A DNA stretch of 39,195 nucleotides. Source: a virus. The position numbers and the translations under genes are program-made. The DNA is taken from the IMG/VR virus record IMGVR_UViG_3300049473_000032, positions 1 to 39,195 of that record. The stretch is one strand, 5' to 3'. Shown one piece after another: positions 30,989 through 38,809 of this stretch. A model generated the notes under the pieces. The model had not been told where the DNA came from. It was given only the letters and a program-made list of their open reading frames with translations, and ran no database searches. Positions within the stretch are counted from its first letter, which is position 1; every line of letters starts with the position of its first letter.

Positions 30989-31428
30989 CGATCTACTCCC
31001 ATGAGAACGCCATCATCCAAGGGACTCTGCGGAACAGCACCGACTCAAGGGAGTTGGCGACCGGCATCGAGGGTCAATTCAAGCCAGACTTTGCCGGCGG
31101 CCATGGCTACCGCCAGGTGGAGCGGCAGGACGACGCGGGGACGCTGGACCGCATAGGCCGTGAGTTGATCCAGGAGCGGAGCCTTGCTTGGGTCCGGGTG
31201 CGCGACACTGCGGTGGATGTGGTCACCAGGATCATGTCGCGAGCTGCGGAGGCGCGGCGCCTGGTGACATTCTCTATTCCCATTGATGTCGCCCCGGATG
31301 ATCTTTTTGAGGTGATCGAGGTGCGCCAGATTTTTCACCCAACCGCTTTCTCCGGGCTGGTCGTCGGCATGGCCTTTGACCTTGATGGGCTCACCGCTTC
31401 TCTGACCGTGGAGGTCATCGATGGCTGA
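30985..31428 (+). CDS. Tail hub protein, C-terminal-like portion
   Basis: 147 aa coupled by ATGA to the large protein. Mixed strands and helices, ending FSGLVVGMAFDLDGLTASLT, as in the last domain of gp27-type hubs. Size and direct coupling suggest it completes a hub split over three genes, although an independent small tail protein remains possible. Confidence 0.5.
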   Translation: MTIYSHENAIIQGTLRNSTDSRELATGIEGQFKPDFAGGHGYRQVERQDDAGTLDRIGRELIQERSLAWVRVRDTAVDVVTRIMSRAAEARRLVTFSIPIDVAPDDLFEVIEVRQIFHPTAFSGLVVGMAFDLDGLTASLTVEVIDG

Positions 31429-32947
31429 TCACAAAAGGCTGACCGGCACAGACCTTCATGCCGGTCTGATTGAGGCGACCGGGAACGGCTCCCCCGTCGG
31501 GGTGTTCACGCCGAGCGCGGCCAGGGTCCTTTACCGAGACGACAGCTCGGGCGCTCTGTGGTCATCGACTGGGGCGACAGACCAGGACTGGATGATCGTG
31601 CCCGGGGGGGCCGGAGATGTCGCGGCCCATGTGGCCGACAAGGACAACCCACACGAGGTCGATCACACCGACGTAGCCAGCGACCAAGAGTGGTGGAACG
31701 CAGCGCAGATCAAGAGCCTCGACGTAACGGACGATGCCCCGGCTGATGGTGAGGTCCTGGCATGGAGCGTGGCCGACGACAAGCTGATGTGGACGGCGGC
31801 GGGCGCCGCGGCTCTCGCCGCGCATGTGGCCGATCCGGACGCCCACGGCTGGGACCCGGACGAGGCGATTTACAATGCCAGTCAACTGCAAGGGCAGGAC
31901 GTCGCCGCCACAGCTCCATCGGACGGCGAGGCTCTTGTGTGGAGCGATGGATCAGGCGCATATGTGCCGTCCGGCATCCTGACTCTGACCCTATTCACCG
32001 ACCATACGGACGACGATGAGAACCCTCACGCTGTCACGGCGGCGCAGGTTGGCAGTGGCACAGCCCAGTGGAACGCAAGCCAGCTCCAGGGCATTGACAT
32101 CACGGAAGACGCCCCCGCAGATGGACAGGCGGCGGTCTACAGCTCGGCGGCTGGAGAGGTGGTGTGGGGCAACGTCCTGACGCAGGCTTTGCTAGAAGAA
32201 CACGCCGAAGACACGAACAACCCTCATGACGTCACGGCGGCTCAGGTTGGCAACACGACCGCGCAATGGAACGCAAACCAACTCCAGGGCCGCGCCATCT
32301 CCGCCACCCCGCCGACCACGGGCCAGGCACTGATTTACACCGGCACCGAGTACGCCCCGGCTGAGCTTGCGAGCGCCGATGCCATGGGAGAGCACCTCGC
32401 CCGCACCGACAACCCACATGACGTGACGGCAACCCAAGTGGGACGGCTGATCGCGCAGTGGAATGCGGCCTTCATTTGGGGCAACGAAATCTCCGGCGCG
32501 ACCCCCGTAGATGGTCAGGTGCTGACTTGGGATGACGGATCGGAGCTTTGGACGCCAAAGCTCCCACAGACCGTCCCAGGGCTGACGCTCGAAGTCCACG
32601 ACGCCGTGATTCAAGAGGGGGCCCTTGTGGCCTTGGTCAATGACGGCGGCATAGTCAAGGCGGTGCCCGCGAATGCCGCCGATCCGGACCTGGTTGCAAT
32701 CGGCGTTGCCGACTCCACCGAGGTCCCAGGAGAGAACATCACAGTCCGAGTGGTCGGGATTGGCTATCTGCCGAGCGGGACCATGACCCCAGGGGCGCGC
32801 CAGTTCCTGGCGAAGGGGGGAGACCCGCTCGGCGGGGTGACAGAAGACCCCAGCGGATACACGACAGGCGACCATATCCAGGAGGTCGGGGTGGCCATCT
32901 CGGCGAGTCAGATTTTGATCAACATCCAACGGCCAATCGAGCTATAG
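31421..32947 (+). CDS. Repeat-built tail fibre protein
   Basis: 508 aa. About five units of 55-65 residues run from residue 70 to 385, each with NPHxVTAxQVG, WNAxQLQG and PxDGQxLxW elements (for example ENPHAVTAAQVGSGTAQWNA and NNPHDVTAAQVGNTTAQWNA). NPH-type repeats are characteristic of phage tail fibres. The last 125 residues (VIQEGALVALVNDGGIVKAV, VRVVGIGYLPSGTMTPGARQ) resemble DUF2190-like trimeric capping domains. Likely a trimeric, elongated side or tip fibre. Confidence 0.8.
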   Translation: MADHKRLTGTDLHAGLIEATGNGSPVGVFTPSAARVLYRDDSSGALWSSTGATDQDWMIVPGGAGDVAAHVADKDNPHEVDHTDVASDQEWWNAAQIKSLDVTDDAPADGEVLAWSVADDKLMWTAAGAAALAAHVADPDAHGWDPDEAIYNASQLQGQDVAATAPSDGEALVWSDGSGAYVPSGILTLTLFTDHTDDDENPHAVTAAQVGSGTAQWNASQLQGIDITEDAPADGQAAVYSSAAGEVVWGNVLTQALLEEHAEDTNNPHDVTAAQVGNTTAQWNANQLQGRAISATPPTTGQALIYTGTEYAPAELASADAMGEHLARTDNPHDVTATQVGRLIAQWNAAFIWGNEISGATPVDGQVLTWDDGSELWTPKLPQTVPGLTLEVHDAVIQEGALVALVNDGGIVKAVPANAADPDLVAIGVADSTEVPGENITVRVVGIGYLPSGTMTPGARQFLAKGGDPLGGVTEDPSGYTTGDHIQEVGVAISASQILINIQRPIEL

Positions 32948-32958
32948 GAGCAAGAAGG

Positions 32959-33228
32959 ATGCCAATCCCTACCGTAAAGCATCTTGCGTCGCAAGCGCAC
33001 CAAGTAACCGATCCCATCGGGGGGCTGACTGATTATGCGGTCGAGTACAACGCCAATGGAACGCTGCTGTATGAGGCCATGGGCGCCCCGGGCGCATCGT
33101 CCGATACAGCGGCATGGCGCATCGTCAAGTGGACCCATGATGGCAGTATCTCCATTATGCGACATGCCGACGGAGACCCCCAGACTCTTCATGCCTGGGA
33201 CGACCGGGCCAGCCTGACCTACCCGTAA
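32959..33228 (+). CDS. Small tail-region protein, 89 aa
   Basis: ATG 32959 (AGGAGCAAGAAGG upstream). Beta-rich (GGLTDYAVEYNANGTLLYEA, WRIVKWTHDGSISIMRHADG), ending in a Trp-Asp-Asp-Arg stretch. Small proteins of this type accompany fibre genes. No firm family; may cap or decorate the fibre. Confidence 0.55.
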   Translation: MPIPTVKHLASQAHQVTDPIGGLTDYAVEYNANGTLLYEAMGAPGASSDTAAWRIVKWTHDGSISIMRHADGDPQTLHAWDDRASLTYP

Positions 33229-33238
33229 GGAGAGCACT

Positions 33239-34858
33239 ATGTCTCGCGTCGCTCAACTCAGCCTAAATGGCCGTCTTGTAATCGTAAATATCCCACAATA
33301 CAAGCTCGACGGTGACGGCGCCCCTGGCGTTGATGATGACTCGACTGCTGGGTATGAGCCCGGCTCCATGTGGGTGGACCTGACCAATGACACGGTGTAC
33401 TTCTGCGTGGATGGCACCGAGGGGGCCGCCGTGTGGTCTGAGGGCGGAGGCTCATCTGGGCCGATTGCCCTTGCGACTCCGACAGTCAGCGGCCCCGATG
33501 GGGACGTGGCGGATGACGCCCCGCAGACATACACTTTCGGGAATGTCGATGCCAACTTGACGTCGTTCCGAATGAAAATCACGACCGGAGACGGCACCGC
33601 GAACGGGGTCACTCTGTCAACCGCATTTGACACCACTGAGACCACCACCAGCGGAGAATACACCGGCACGTGGGACGAAGCTCCGGCTGGGGTGGATATA
33701 ACGTTCAATGCGCCAGGCACATATACGATCATCGTCCAGGCTGTTGGAGATGGCGCTCCCTACACCACGTCGCCAACGTCAGACACCCTTACGCCTACGG
33801 CCATCACGCCGGCCGCGCTCCCAACTCCATCCGTGTCAGGACCTGGAGACGTGGATATTGGGGAGGAATTCACATTGACGTTCTCGAACGTCAGCGCCAA
33901 CGCTACAGCCATTGAGATCACCATCGCTTCCCCGAATGGGGATGCCAGTTCAACCCAGCTCGTGCCATCGCTGGCCTATGACAATCCAATCGACACGAAC
34001 ACAGCCGCGCTCCTCGTCGCCCAGTGGACGAGCAAGCCTGCCACCGTTGACTATACGGCTGCTGTTGATGGTACGTACAATGTGACGATTAAGGCAATCG
34101 GCAACGACGACATATATCTTGATAGTGCTAGTTCAGACACGTTTGAGGTTCAAGTTCACTCCGTCAGTCGGCATGATAACCTGTTTTTGTTCGAGAGCGA
34201 CGAGAGCAATGAAGGACCAGGACTCGTGACGGTGAGCGCGGCAAACACCACCTACGAAACAGTATCCCCGTTGCATGGTACAGCATCCATTAACATCCCA
34301 GCCAATCCGCAAGGCCGTGTGTTATTGGACTCGTCTATTTCTGGCGTGACGGAGTTTACATATTCCGTAGTCATCAAGGTTCTTAGTGGAAGCGGCCAAA
34401 CCAACGTGTTGTTGCGGGAAGGATCGCTGTACGAAGGCACAATCGGGCTCAATACAACAGATGGACTTTTGCTGGGCTTCAATGGCGCAAACCTCGCAAC
34501 AGCCCTGCCTGCGGAATACAACACCTATACGTCATGGCAGACCGCGACATTCATCTGCATCGTCTGGGATGCGACAGGAGGTCCTGGCACAACCGCTGGT
34601 GATCCCGTGGTGTACATCGGGAGGTCAGGGTTCACTGGCGGTTCTCTGGTGTCAGGAAAGCTCCACAAGGTCGAATGCAGCAATGTCAATCGAACCCAGG
34701 CGCTAGCTGACCCGCTCACCCATCTGCTGGGGTGGAGCACAGCCAACGGTACTGATATAGGGTTCACAGCTGATCAGGTTGGGCTGACGACAGAGGCGTT
34801 CACGGAGCAGGAAATCGTGGACGAATTCAATAGGCTTCTGACCGCTGGCGCGGTGTAA
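33239..34858 (+). CDS. Ig-like / lectin-like tail tip protein
   Basis: 539 aa with TAAGGAG just upstream. N-terminal 75 residues include a phage-typical 'MWVDLTNDTVYFCVDG' segment. Two Ig-like beta-sandwich repeats follow at about 78-185 (PTVSGPDGDVADDAPQTYTF, GTYTIIVQAVGDG) and 196-300 (PSVSGPGDVDIGEEFTLTFS, GTYNVTIKAIGND). The last 230 residues look like a concanavalin/LamG-type sandwich (SISGVTEFTYSVVIKVLSGS, DGLLLGFNGANLA). Probably binds surface polysaccharide. The C-terminal domain is AT-richer than the Ig part, suggesting exchange of the binding domain. Confidence 0.68.
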   Translation: MSRVAQLSLNGRLVIVNIPQYKLDGDGAPGVDDDSTAGYEPGSMWVDLTNDTVYFCVDGTEGAAVWSEGGGSSGPIALATPTVSGPDGDVADDAPQTYTFGNVDANLTSFRMKITTGDGTANGVTLSTAFDTTETTTSGEYTGTWDEAPAGVDITFNAPGTYTIIVQAVGDGAPYTTSPTSDTLTPTAITPAALPTPSVSGPGDVDIGEEFTLTFSNVSANATAIEITIASPNGDASSTQLVPSLAYDNPIDTNTAALLVAQWTSKPATVDYTAAVDGTYNVTIKAIGNDDIYLDSASSDTFEVQVHSVSRHDNLFLFESDESNEGPGLVTVSAANTTYETVSPLHGTASINIPANPQGRVLLDSSISGVTEFTYSVVIKVLSGSGQTNVLLREGSLYEGTIGLNTTDGLLLGFNGANLATALPAEYNTYTSWQTATFICIVWDATGGPGTTAGDPVVYIGRSGFTGGSLVSGKLHKVECSNVNRTQALADPLTHLLGWSTANGTDIGFTADQVGLTTEAFTEQEIVDEFNRLLTAGAV

Positions 34859-34869
34859 GGAGGAACGCC

Positions 34870-35349
34870 ATGTTCTACTTGAATCCAGATCTATCTCTGG
34901 CCCAGAATCACCAGTGGGGGAGTGATGGGGCCCCAACAGCCCTTGCCCCATACAGCTACCATCCTGTCGCGCAGGATGGAGCCCATGTTTGGTGGTTCGT
35001 AGATGGAGACACGACCCAGTTCGAGGCAGACACAGGGGCGGTTCCTGTCACTGTCCCCGCTGACATCCTGCGCCTGAATCAGTGCGTTTCAAGCCTGAAG
35101 CATGGCGTCCGTGCGATCATGGAGTCCAACGGTGCTGTGACCCCCGTCACCGGGTCCAACGGCATCCCCATCGTGGTTCAGTGCGACGTGGAGTCCATCG
35201 GGCGTCTCATGTTCACAGCTGACAAGACCTGGGTACGCGACATCTTCAACCAGGACCACGACATGGTTGACCCTGGAGATTTCGATGCCATAATCGATGC
35301 CGCGCGTGCGCGAGCAACCTCCATTACGGCTATCTGCCGCACGCTGTAG
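34870..35349 (+). CDS. Tail-region protein, 159 aa
   Basis: GGAGG ten bases before ATG 34870. Begins MFYLNPDLSLAQNHQWGSDG and ends with a helical stretch DAIIDAARARATSITAICRT. Resembles no named family I can recall. Last gene of the late operon; only 16 bases separate its stop from the convergent minus-strand gene, and no clear terminator is visible between them. Confidence 0.55.
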   Translation: MFYLNPDLSLAQNHQWGSDGAPTALAPYSYHPVAQDGAHVWWFVDGDTTQFEADTGAVPVTVPADILRLNQCVSSLKHGVRAIMESNGAVTPVTGSNGIPIVVQCDVESIGRLMFTADKTWVRDIFNQDHDMVDPGDFDAIIDAARARATSITAICRTL

Positions 35350-35365
35350 TCGTCGGCTTCGCTGA

Positions 35366-35989
35366 TCAAATGGCCGCTGGCATGTTCATTCTGCCATGGG
35401 CAGGAAGAGCTGAACGGATCGGGAAGGCGTGGTGTGAGCACGTGTCCATAAAGAACTTCGCTGACCCGTCATACAGTGGAATCTCCTGGTTTGCATCAGG
35501 TACTTGAGAGCCAGGCAGGAACGGCACAGGGACAAACGGCAAAGGCAGTTCACATTGGCCCTGATCGCCAGGGCGGAAATCTTCATGGGCAGAAAAGTGT
35601 AGGCAAGTGCCGCATACCTTTGGCATAGAGCTATAAGCGATATTGAAATAGCGGTAAGTCCCGCTATTGAACAGCTCGCGTGGGTTTAATATAAAGTCGA
35701 TTATTTCAGGAGGTCCGCCGGCAGCGCTCGTTTTAAGCCAGGACACGGCCGCACTTCGTTTATTTCCATGGCGGCCACCTGGCCCAGGATCGCCGTGCAA
35801 AGGCACCATGTATGTAATGGCATCGTCCACGGTAAATGTTAAACATCCAGCACTGGGGGCTGTGTAGCAACTAATATCGCGCGCCTGCGCATAGCACCGT
35901 AGGCGCCCCAGCCGGTCGTAAAAGAAGACGACGATATGGTCGTCTGGTTCGATAGGCCGTTCACATCCTGGCTTGGCAAGAAATTTCAT
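35366..35989 (-). CDS. Hypothetical protein with Cys cluster, 207 aa
   Basis: ATG 35989 is chosen because GGGGAGAG stands directly before it; the frame is open further upstream without a ribosome site. The product starts MKFLAKPGCERPIEPDDHIV. Residues about 125-145 (PKVCGTCLHFSAHEDF, then GQCELPLP) carry a C-x-x-C...C arrangement, possibly zinc-binding. A TATAGT -10 element on the minus strand (36038-36033) suggests a separate promoter with a weak -35. Function unknown. Confidence 0.55.
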   Translation of the reverse strand: MKFLAKPGCERPIEPDDHIVVFFYDRLGRLRCYAQARDISCYTAPSAGCLTFTVDDAITYMVPLHGDPGPGGRHGNKRSAAVSWLKTSAAGGPPEIIDFILNPRELFNSGTYRYFNIAYSSMPKVCGTCLHFSAHEDFRPGDQGQCELPLPFVPVPFLPGSQVPDANQEIPLYDGSAKFFMDTCSHHAFPIRSALPAHGRMNMPAAI

Positions 35990-36074
35990 GGCGCTCTCCC
36001 CTTTTTGCTGTTGCTGCTGCGATCTAGCGTAGACTATAGGCAGTGGCATTCATGGTGCTACAGACCAATTCTCA

Positions 36075-36116
36075 AGCGCGCTTGCGGCACAGATCAGCCT
36101 CAGCCGCAAGCGCGCT
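36075..36116 (-). terminator. Large hairpin between minus-strand units
   Basis: A 14-bp perfect stem AGCGCGCTTGCGGC with its complement (36075-36088, 36103-36116) and a 14-base loop. It lies just after the stop of the gene at 36126 (minus direction). The U-tract is poor (TTGAGAATTGG), so it is a weak or Rho-assisted terminator, or an mRNA 3' end protector. It separates the small-gene operon from the 207-aa gene. Confidence 0.65.
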
Positions 36117-36125
36117 GAGCCTTCA

Positions 36126-36431
36126 CTATGACGCATCATCTTGGTCCAAAATGGATTCGATCATTGCGCCGAGCCCTTCGGTAAATGCTGCCCTGTAAGA
36201 CGAGTCTTTTTTTAAACTGTCCATAACTGCAATCCCCGCCGAATATTCTGCTTCAAATGGCGGCCTCCTCATGGCGTTAATAGCAGCTCGTGCCATCGTC
36301 TTAAGCGCCTCTCGGTGATCATGTCCCAACTCAAAAAACGGCGGCGTCCCCTCGCCTTCCCCATCAATCCGGCACCATGCGTCGTACATCTCAGACGCTA
36401 CATGCTCCACCATCGTGGGTATTTCCCTCAT
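36126..36431 (-). CDS. Hypothetical protein, 101 aa (paralogue of next gene's N-terminal domain)
   Basis: ATGA overlap with the upstream gene. The order of elements (MVEHVASEMYDAW, ARAAINAMRRPPF, GLGAMIESILDQD) parallels the first 110 residues of the protein at 36428-36916 (MVEIVARAMYEAT, ASAAIEAMREPPL, GLNTMIDAALEGS). The two thus form a tandem duplicate pair. Helical, acidic, no known domain. Confidence 0.58.
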   Translation of the reverse strand: MREIPTMVEHVASEMYDAWCRIDGEGEGTPPFFELGHDHREALKTMARAAINAMRRPPFEAEYSAGIAVMDSLKKDSSYRAAFTEGLGAMIESILDQDDAS

Positions 36432-36916
36432 CGTTCTCCCTCCTCCTTTACTCTCGGCGCCCAGCGGTCACATCCGCCCTTGCCGGCAACACGGAACAGG
36501 TTCCGCGTCCCGTGACGCTTGCATTGCATATAGACTGAGCAGAAGCTCCAGCGGCACAAAGCACAGCGCTTACTCGGCTCGCTAGGGTTTTTGTATCCAG
36601 ACATCTGTTTCAGGTCGCGATGCGAGAGCGCCATCATGCTTCCTTCCAGCGCGGCATCGATCATGGTATTCAGCCCCACTTTGAACCTCTGCTGAGGTGA
36701 TGGCTCTGGCCCCAGCTTGTATAGCGCATCCACGGCGGCATGCACGGCATACAACGGCGGCTCCCTCATGGCTTCGATGGCTGCGCTGGCGTAATCGAGC
36801 ATGCGTTCCTTGTCCCAGTCATCATCAGGCAGGTCGGCAAACTTCCCGTGGTGCGTAGCCTCGTACATCGCCCGCGCAACAATCTCAACCATCTCAACCA
36901 TGCGCAGATCAGGCAT
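36428..36916 (-). CDS. Hypothetical protein with C-terminal Cys-rich tail, 162 aa
   Basis: ATG 36916 with a very strong ribosome site GGAGGAG. The N-terminal helical domain is paralogous to the gene at 36126. The C-terminal 45 residues add KRCALCRWSFCSVYMQCKRH and a late GGCDRW, a likely zinc-binding or iron-sulfur patch absent from its paralogue. Function unknown. Confidence 0.58.
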   Translation of the reverse strand: MPDLRMVEMVEIVARAMYEATHHGKFADLPDDDWDKERMLDYASAAIEAMREPPLYAVHAAVDALYKLGPEPSPQQRFKVGLNTMIDAALEGSMMALSHRDLKQMSGYKNPSEPSKRCALCRWSFCSVYMQCKRHGTRNLFRVAGKGGCDRWAPRVKEEGER

Positions 36917-37313
36917 CGATCTCCTCCTGCTGTAGTGCCTTTAGAGCGGCGATGCATATGGCTATAGGCAAGACGCCGCTTTCCCCTTCGTGTGATTCGT
37001 TTTCAATCTCTCCCTGGTGCCATACCCTGGCCCGCCACATCTCTTCCGGCGGAAAAGTCTCCGAGTCTGCATCCAGTAAGTGCCACCCATCAGGCACCAG
37101 CGACAGCGCGGCGTCGATTGATGTAGTGTACCTCGGCAAATGGCATGGTTGCCCTGTCATAGCCCCGGATGTCCACCTCTGAGGACCGCCCACGGCTACA
37201 ACGGCATTCTCTGGTGCGGCGCCGCACCATTTCTCGATCATCAGATCAAGCTCGGCGCTGCCTTCGTTTGCAGCTTCCAGTTCTGTGATCACTTCTTCAA
37301 GGGTATTCTTCAA
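36909..37313 (-). CDS. 'TTSIDAA' family phage protein, copy 1
   Basis: 134 aa using TTG 37313 as start: GGGGAG stands seven bases upstream, and the resulting N-terminus aligns with the paralogue next door (NTLEEVITELEAANEGSAEL versus SALQEAISVLEGATAGSPEL). The open frame runs on upstream but would read far into the neighbour. YTTSIDAALSLVPDGWHLLD is the core of a small phage family of unknown function, usually 'xxTASIDAALTLVPEGW'. It overlaps both neighbours. Confidence 0.62.
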   Translation of the reverse strand: MKNTLEEVITELEAANEGSAELDLMIEKWCGAAPENAVVAVGGPQRWTSGAMTGQPCHLPRYTTSIDAALSLVPDGWHLLDADSETFPPEEMWRARVWHQGEIENESHEGESGVLPIAICIAALKALQQEEIDA

Positions 37314-37710
37314 AGCACTTCTCCCCGTAGATAGCGCATAAGGCGGCCATGCAATGCGCCACCGCCTCGATGTCATGCCTTCCGCTATACCCCTCGTCGT
37401 CCTTGGCATATCCCCATGCCAGCCACAGCCCAGAACTATTTTCAAAGGGTTTCCGCGTCAGCCCCCACCACTCAAACCCGGGCGGGGCAAGGGCGCGGGC
37501 AGCGTCGATTGACGTTGTGACCTGGGCGATTTTTCCTGTCGGGCCGATTGGGAGACCTTGGTGAAATCCGCTGACCCAGTGGCCCGAGCAGTCTAGATCT
37601 AGGGCTTTTTCAGGGATAACCCCGGCGGCCTTCAGCACCATCAAGTCAAGCTCAGGGCTTCCAGCTGTAGCGCCTTCCAGGACTGAGATTGCCTCTTGCA
37701 AGGCGCTCAT
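37297..37710 (-). CDS. 'TTSIDAA' family phage protein, copy 2
   Basis: 137 aa. Shares with copy 1 the opening helix, ELDLMVLKAAGV, VTTSIDAARALAPPGFEWWG and the closing Ala/Cys helix VAHCMAALCAIYG. Same family, clearly diverged, so the duplication is not recent. Probably soluble. Function unknown. Its start overlaps the stop of the gene at 37710. Confidence 0.62.
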   Translation of the reverse strand: MSALQEAISVLEGATAGSPELDLMVLKAAGVIPEKALDLDCSGHWVSGFHQGLPIGPTGKIAQVTTSIDAARALAPPGFEWWGLTRKPFENSSGLWLAWGYAKDDEGYSGRHDIEAVAHCMAALCAIYGEKCFEEYP

Positions 37711-38090
37711 TATTCTGTCCCCCTTGTTGCTTCTATTATCTGGTGTACCAGCTCATGCACTTCATTTTCAGCATACTTAAGGACCAAAAGTTGCAACTTA
37801 AAGGCCAGCTTTCTAATGTCTCCATACACGGCCTCGTTTACATGCTCTATAAACGCGCGCCTGGCATATTCAATCGCACACTCTGTTGAGCGTCCATCGT
37901 CAGGGCCCAAATCAACATATTGAGTGATAGAAAAGTCCAAGCAGTAAAGTTTATGATTATAGCTTTCCTCTGCGCTTAACCTGACTTCGCGCGTATCTAA
38001 CCACTCCTTCGCTTGAAGCCCTGGGATGTACGGCGCCCTTGGCCTGTCGCTCACTAGAGTGGCGCGGAATTCTCTCCCAACTTTGCTCAT
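37710..38090 (-). CDS. Hypothetical protein, 126 aa
   Basis: ATG 38090 has an excellent ribosome site (GGAGGA); longer readings overlap the upstream gene. N-terminus MSKVGREFRATLVSDRPRAP, C-terminal helix LVLKYAENEVHELVHQIIEA. No recognised motif. It may form a helical bundle. Confidence 0.52.
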   Translation of the reverse strand: MSKVGREFRATLVSDRPRAPYIPGLQAKEWLDTREVRLSAEESYNHKLYCLDFSITQYVDLGPDDGRSTECAIEYARRAFIEHVNEAVYGDIRKLAFKLQLLVLKYAENEVHELVHQIIEATRGTE

Positions 38091-38155
38091 TATATCCTCC
38101 TCTATCTCCACGTTATGGCCTCTGGGGCCGTAAGCCTGGCACGCTTCCCCAAGCG

Positions 38156-38407
38156 TTATGGGGATATGTCCCCAATGCGCAGAATCTGGCGGCACCACAC
38201 AACTCCATCTATAAAACTTACCAATGATTCAACATCGTCAAACCAGTGCATCGGTGAGTCTCGCGCAACGCCAGGCCACTTTCCAGGGTCGTCTATGTAC
38301 AGTTCAATCCTCACGCTTCGGGTTGCCGTCTCTACCCGGAACCCTGCACTTGTCGCTCCATTTATTGCTGACTTAATCAACCTCATTTGCTCAGTTGTTG
38401 TTGGCAT
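38156..38407 (-). CDS. Hypothetical protein, 83 aa
   Basis: ATG 38407, overlapping the stop of the upstream gene; a GTG one codon earlier is possible. Alpha/beta with RLIKSAINGATSAGFRVETA, VRIELYIDDPGKWPGVARD and FDDVESLVSFIDG. Small size and coupling fit the operon. Function unknown. Confidence 0.52.
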   Translation of the reverse strand: MPTTTEQMRLIKSAINGATSAGFRVETATRSVRIELYIDDPGKWPGVARDSPMHWFDDVESLVSFIDGVVWCRQILRIGDISP

Positions 38408-38625
38408 CACGATGCTCCTTCCGGTTTTTGTCCGATGTAAAAGTCAAACATATCGGCCCCTGTCAGCCTGTACCCAGGCTGACAGTCGAACAGGCAGTCG
38501 AGATCACCGCAGGGCGCTAGGTCTTCGATGGTGCAACCGCACTCGCCAGGGTAATACAAGCCTTGGTAGCCGGCGGCAAAGAGCGTGATCCTACGCGCGT
38601 CTCTGTGGCTCTCGAAGTCAGCCAT
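38407..38625 (-). CDS. Cys-rich 'GECGCxxxDLAPCG' phage protein, 72 aa
   Basis: ATG 38625 is preferred because GGGAGAGAG precedes it at good distance; an ATG at 38652 has no ribosome site. LYYPGECGCTIEDLAPCGDL then DCLFDCQPGY is a pattern I recognise from small phage proteins of Pseudomonadota ('CGCxLDDLxPCGExxxDCxPGY') whose function is unknown. Six Cys suggest metal binding. Confidence 0.62.
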   Translation of the reverse strand: MADFESHRDARRITLFAAGYQGLYYPGECGCTIEDLAPCGDLDCLFDCQPGYRLTGADMFDFYIGQKPEGAS

Positions 38626-38737
38626 CAACTCTCTCCCAGTGCTGTCCTTCATTCATTGTGCGGCGCCCCCTTCTATCCTGGTAGTATCTGGATGCGTCTG
38701 ATAAAAGGTGCCTTGAGAAGCGAGAGCACACACCCAT
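38618..38737 (-). CDS. Possible 39-aa ORF
   Basis: ATG 38737 frame, basic (Arg-rich), overlapping the next start by eight bases as other genes here do. Its ribosome site is weak (TTAGGCA). It fills part of the 185-base space between 38625 and 38810, which otherwise shows no gene. Confidence 0.25.
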   Translation of the reverse strand: MGVCSRFSRHLLSDASRYYQDRRGRRTMNEGQHWERVDG

Positions 38738-38809
38738 TGCCTAATGTTAGCGCACAGTTATCGCTATCGTCAACCCATTCCAATTGGCATTGGGGAGCGG
38801 TTTCGCTTA

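Noticed and set aside
35350-35365. Terminator between the convergent late and accessory operons
   Set aside because: Only 16 bases and no inverted repeat visible here.
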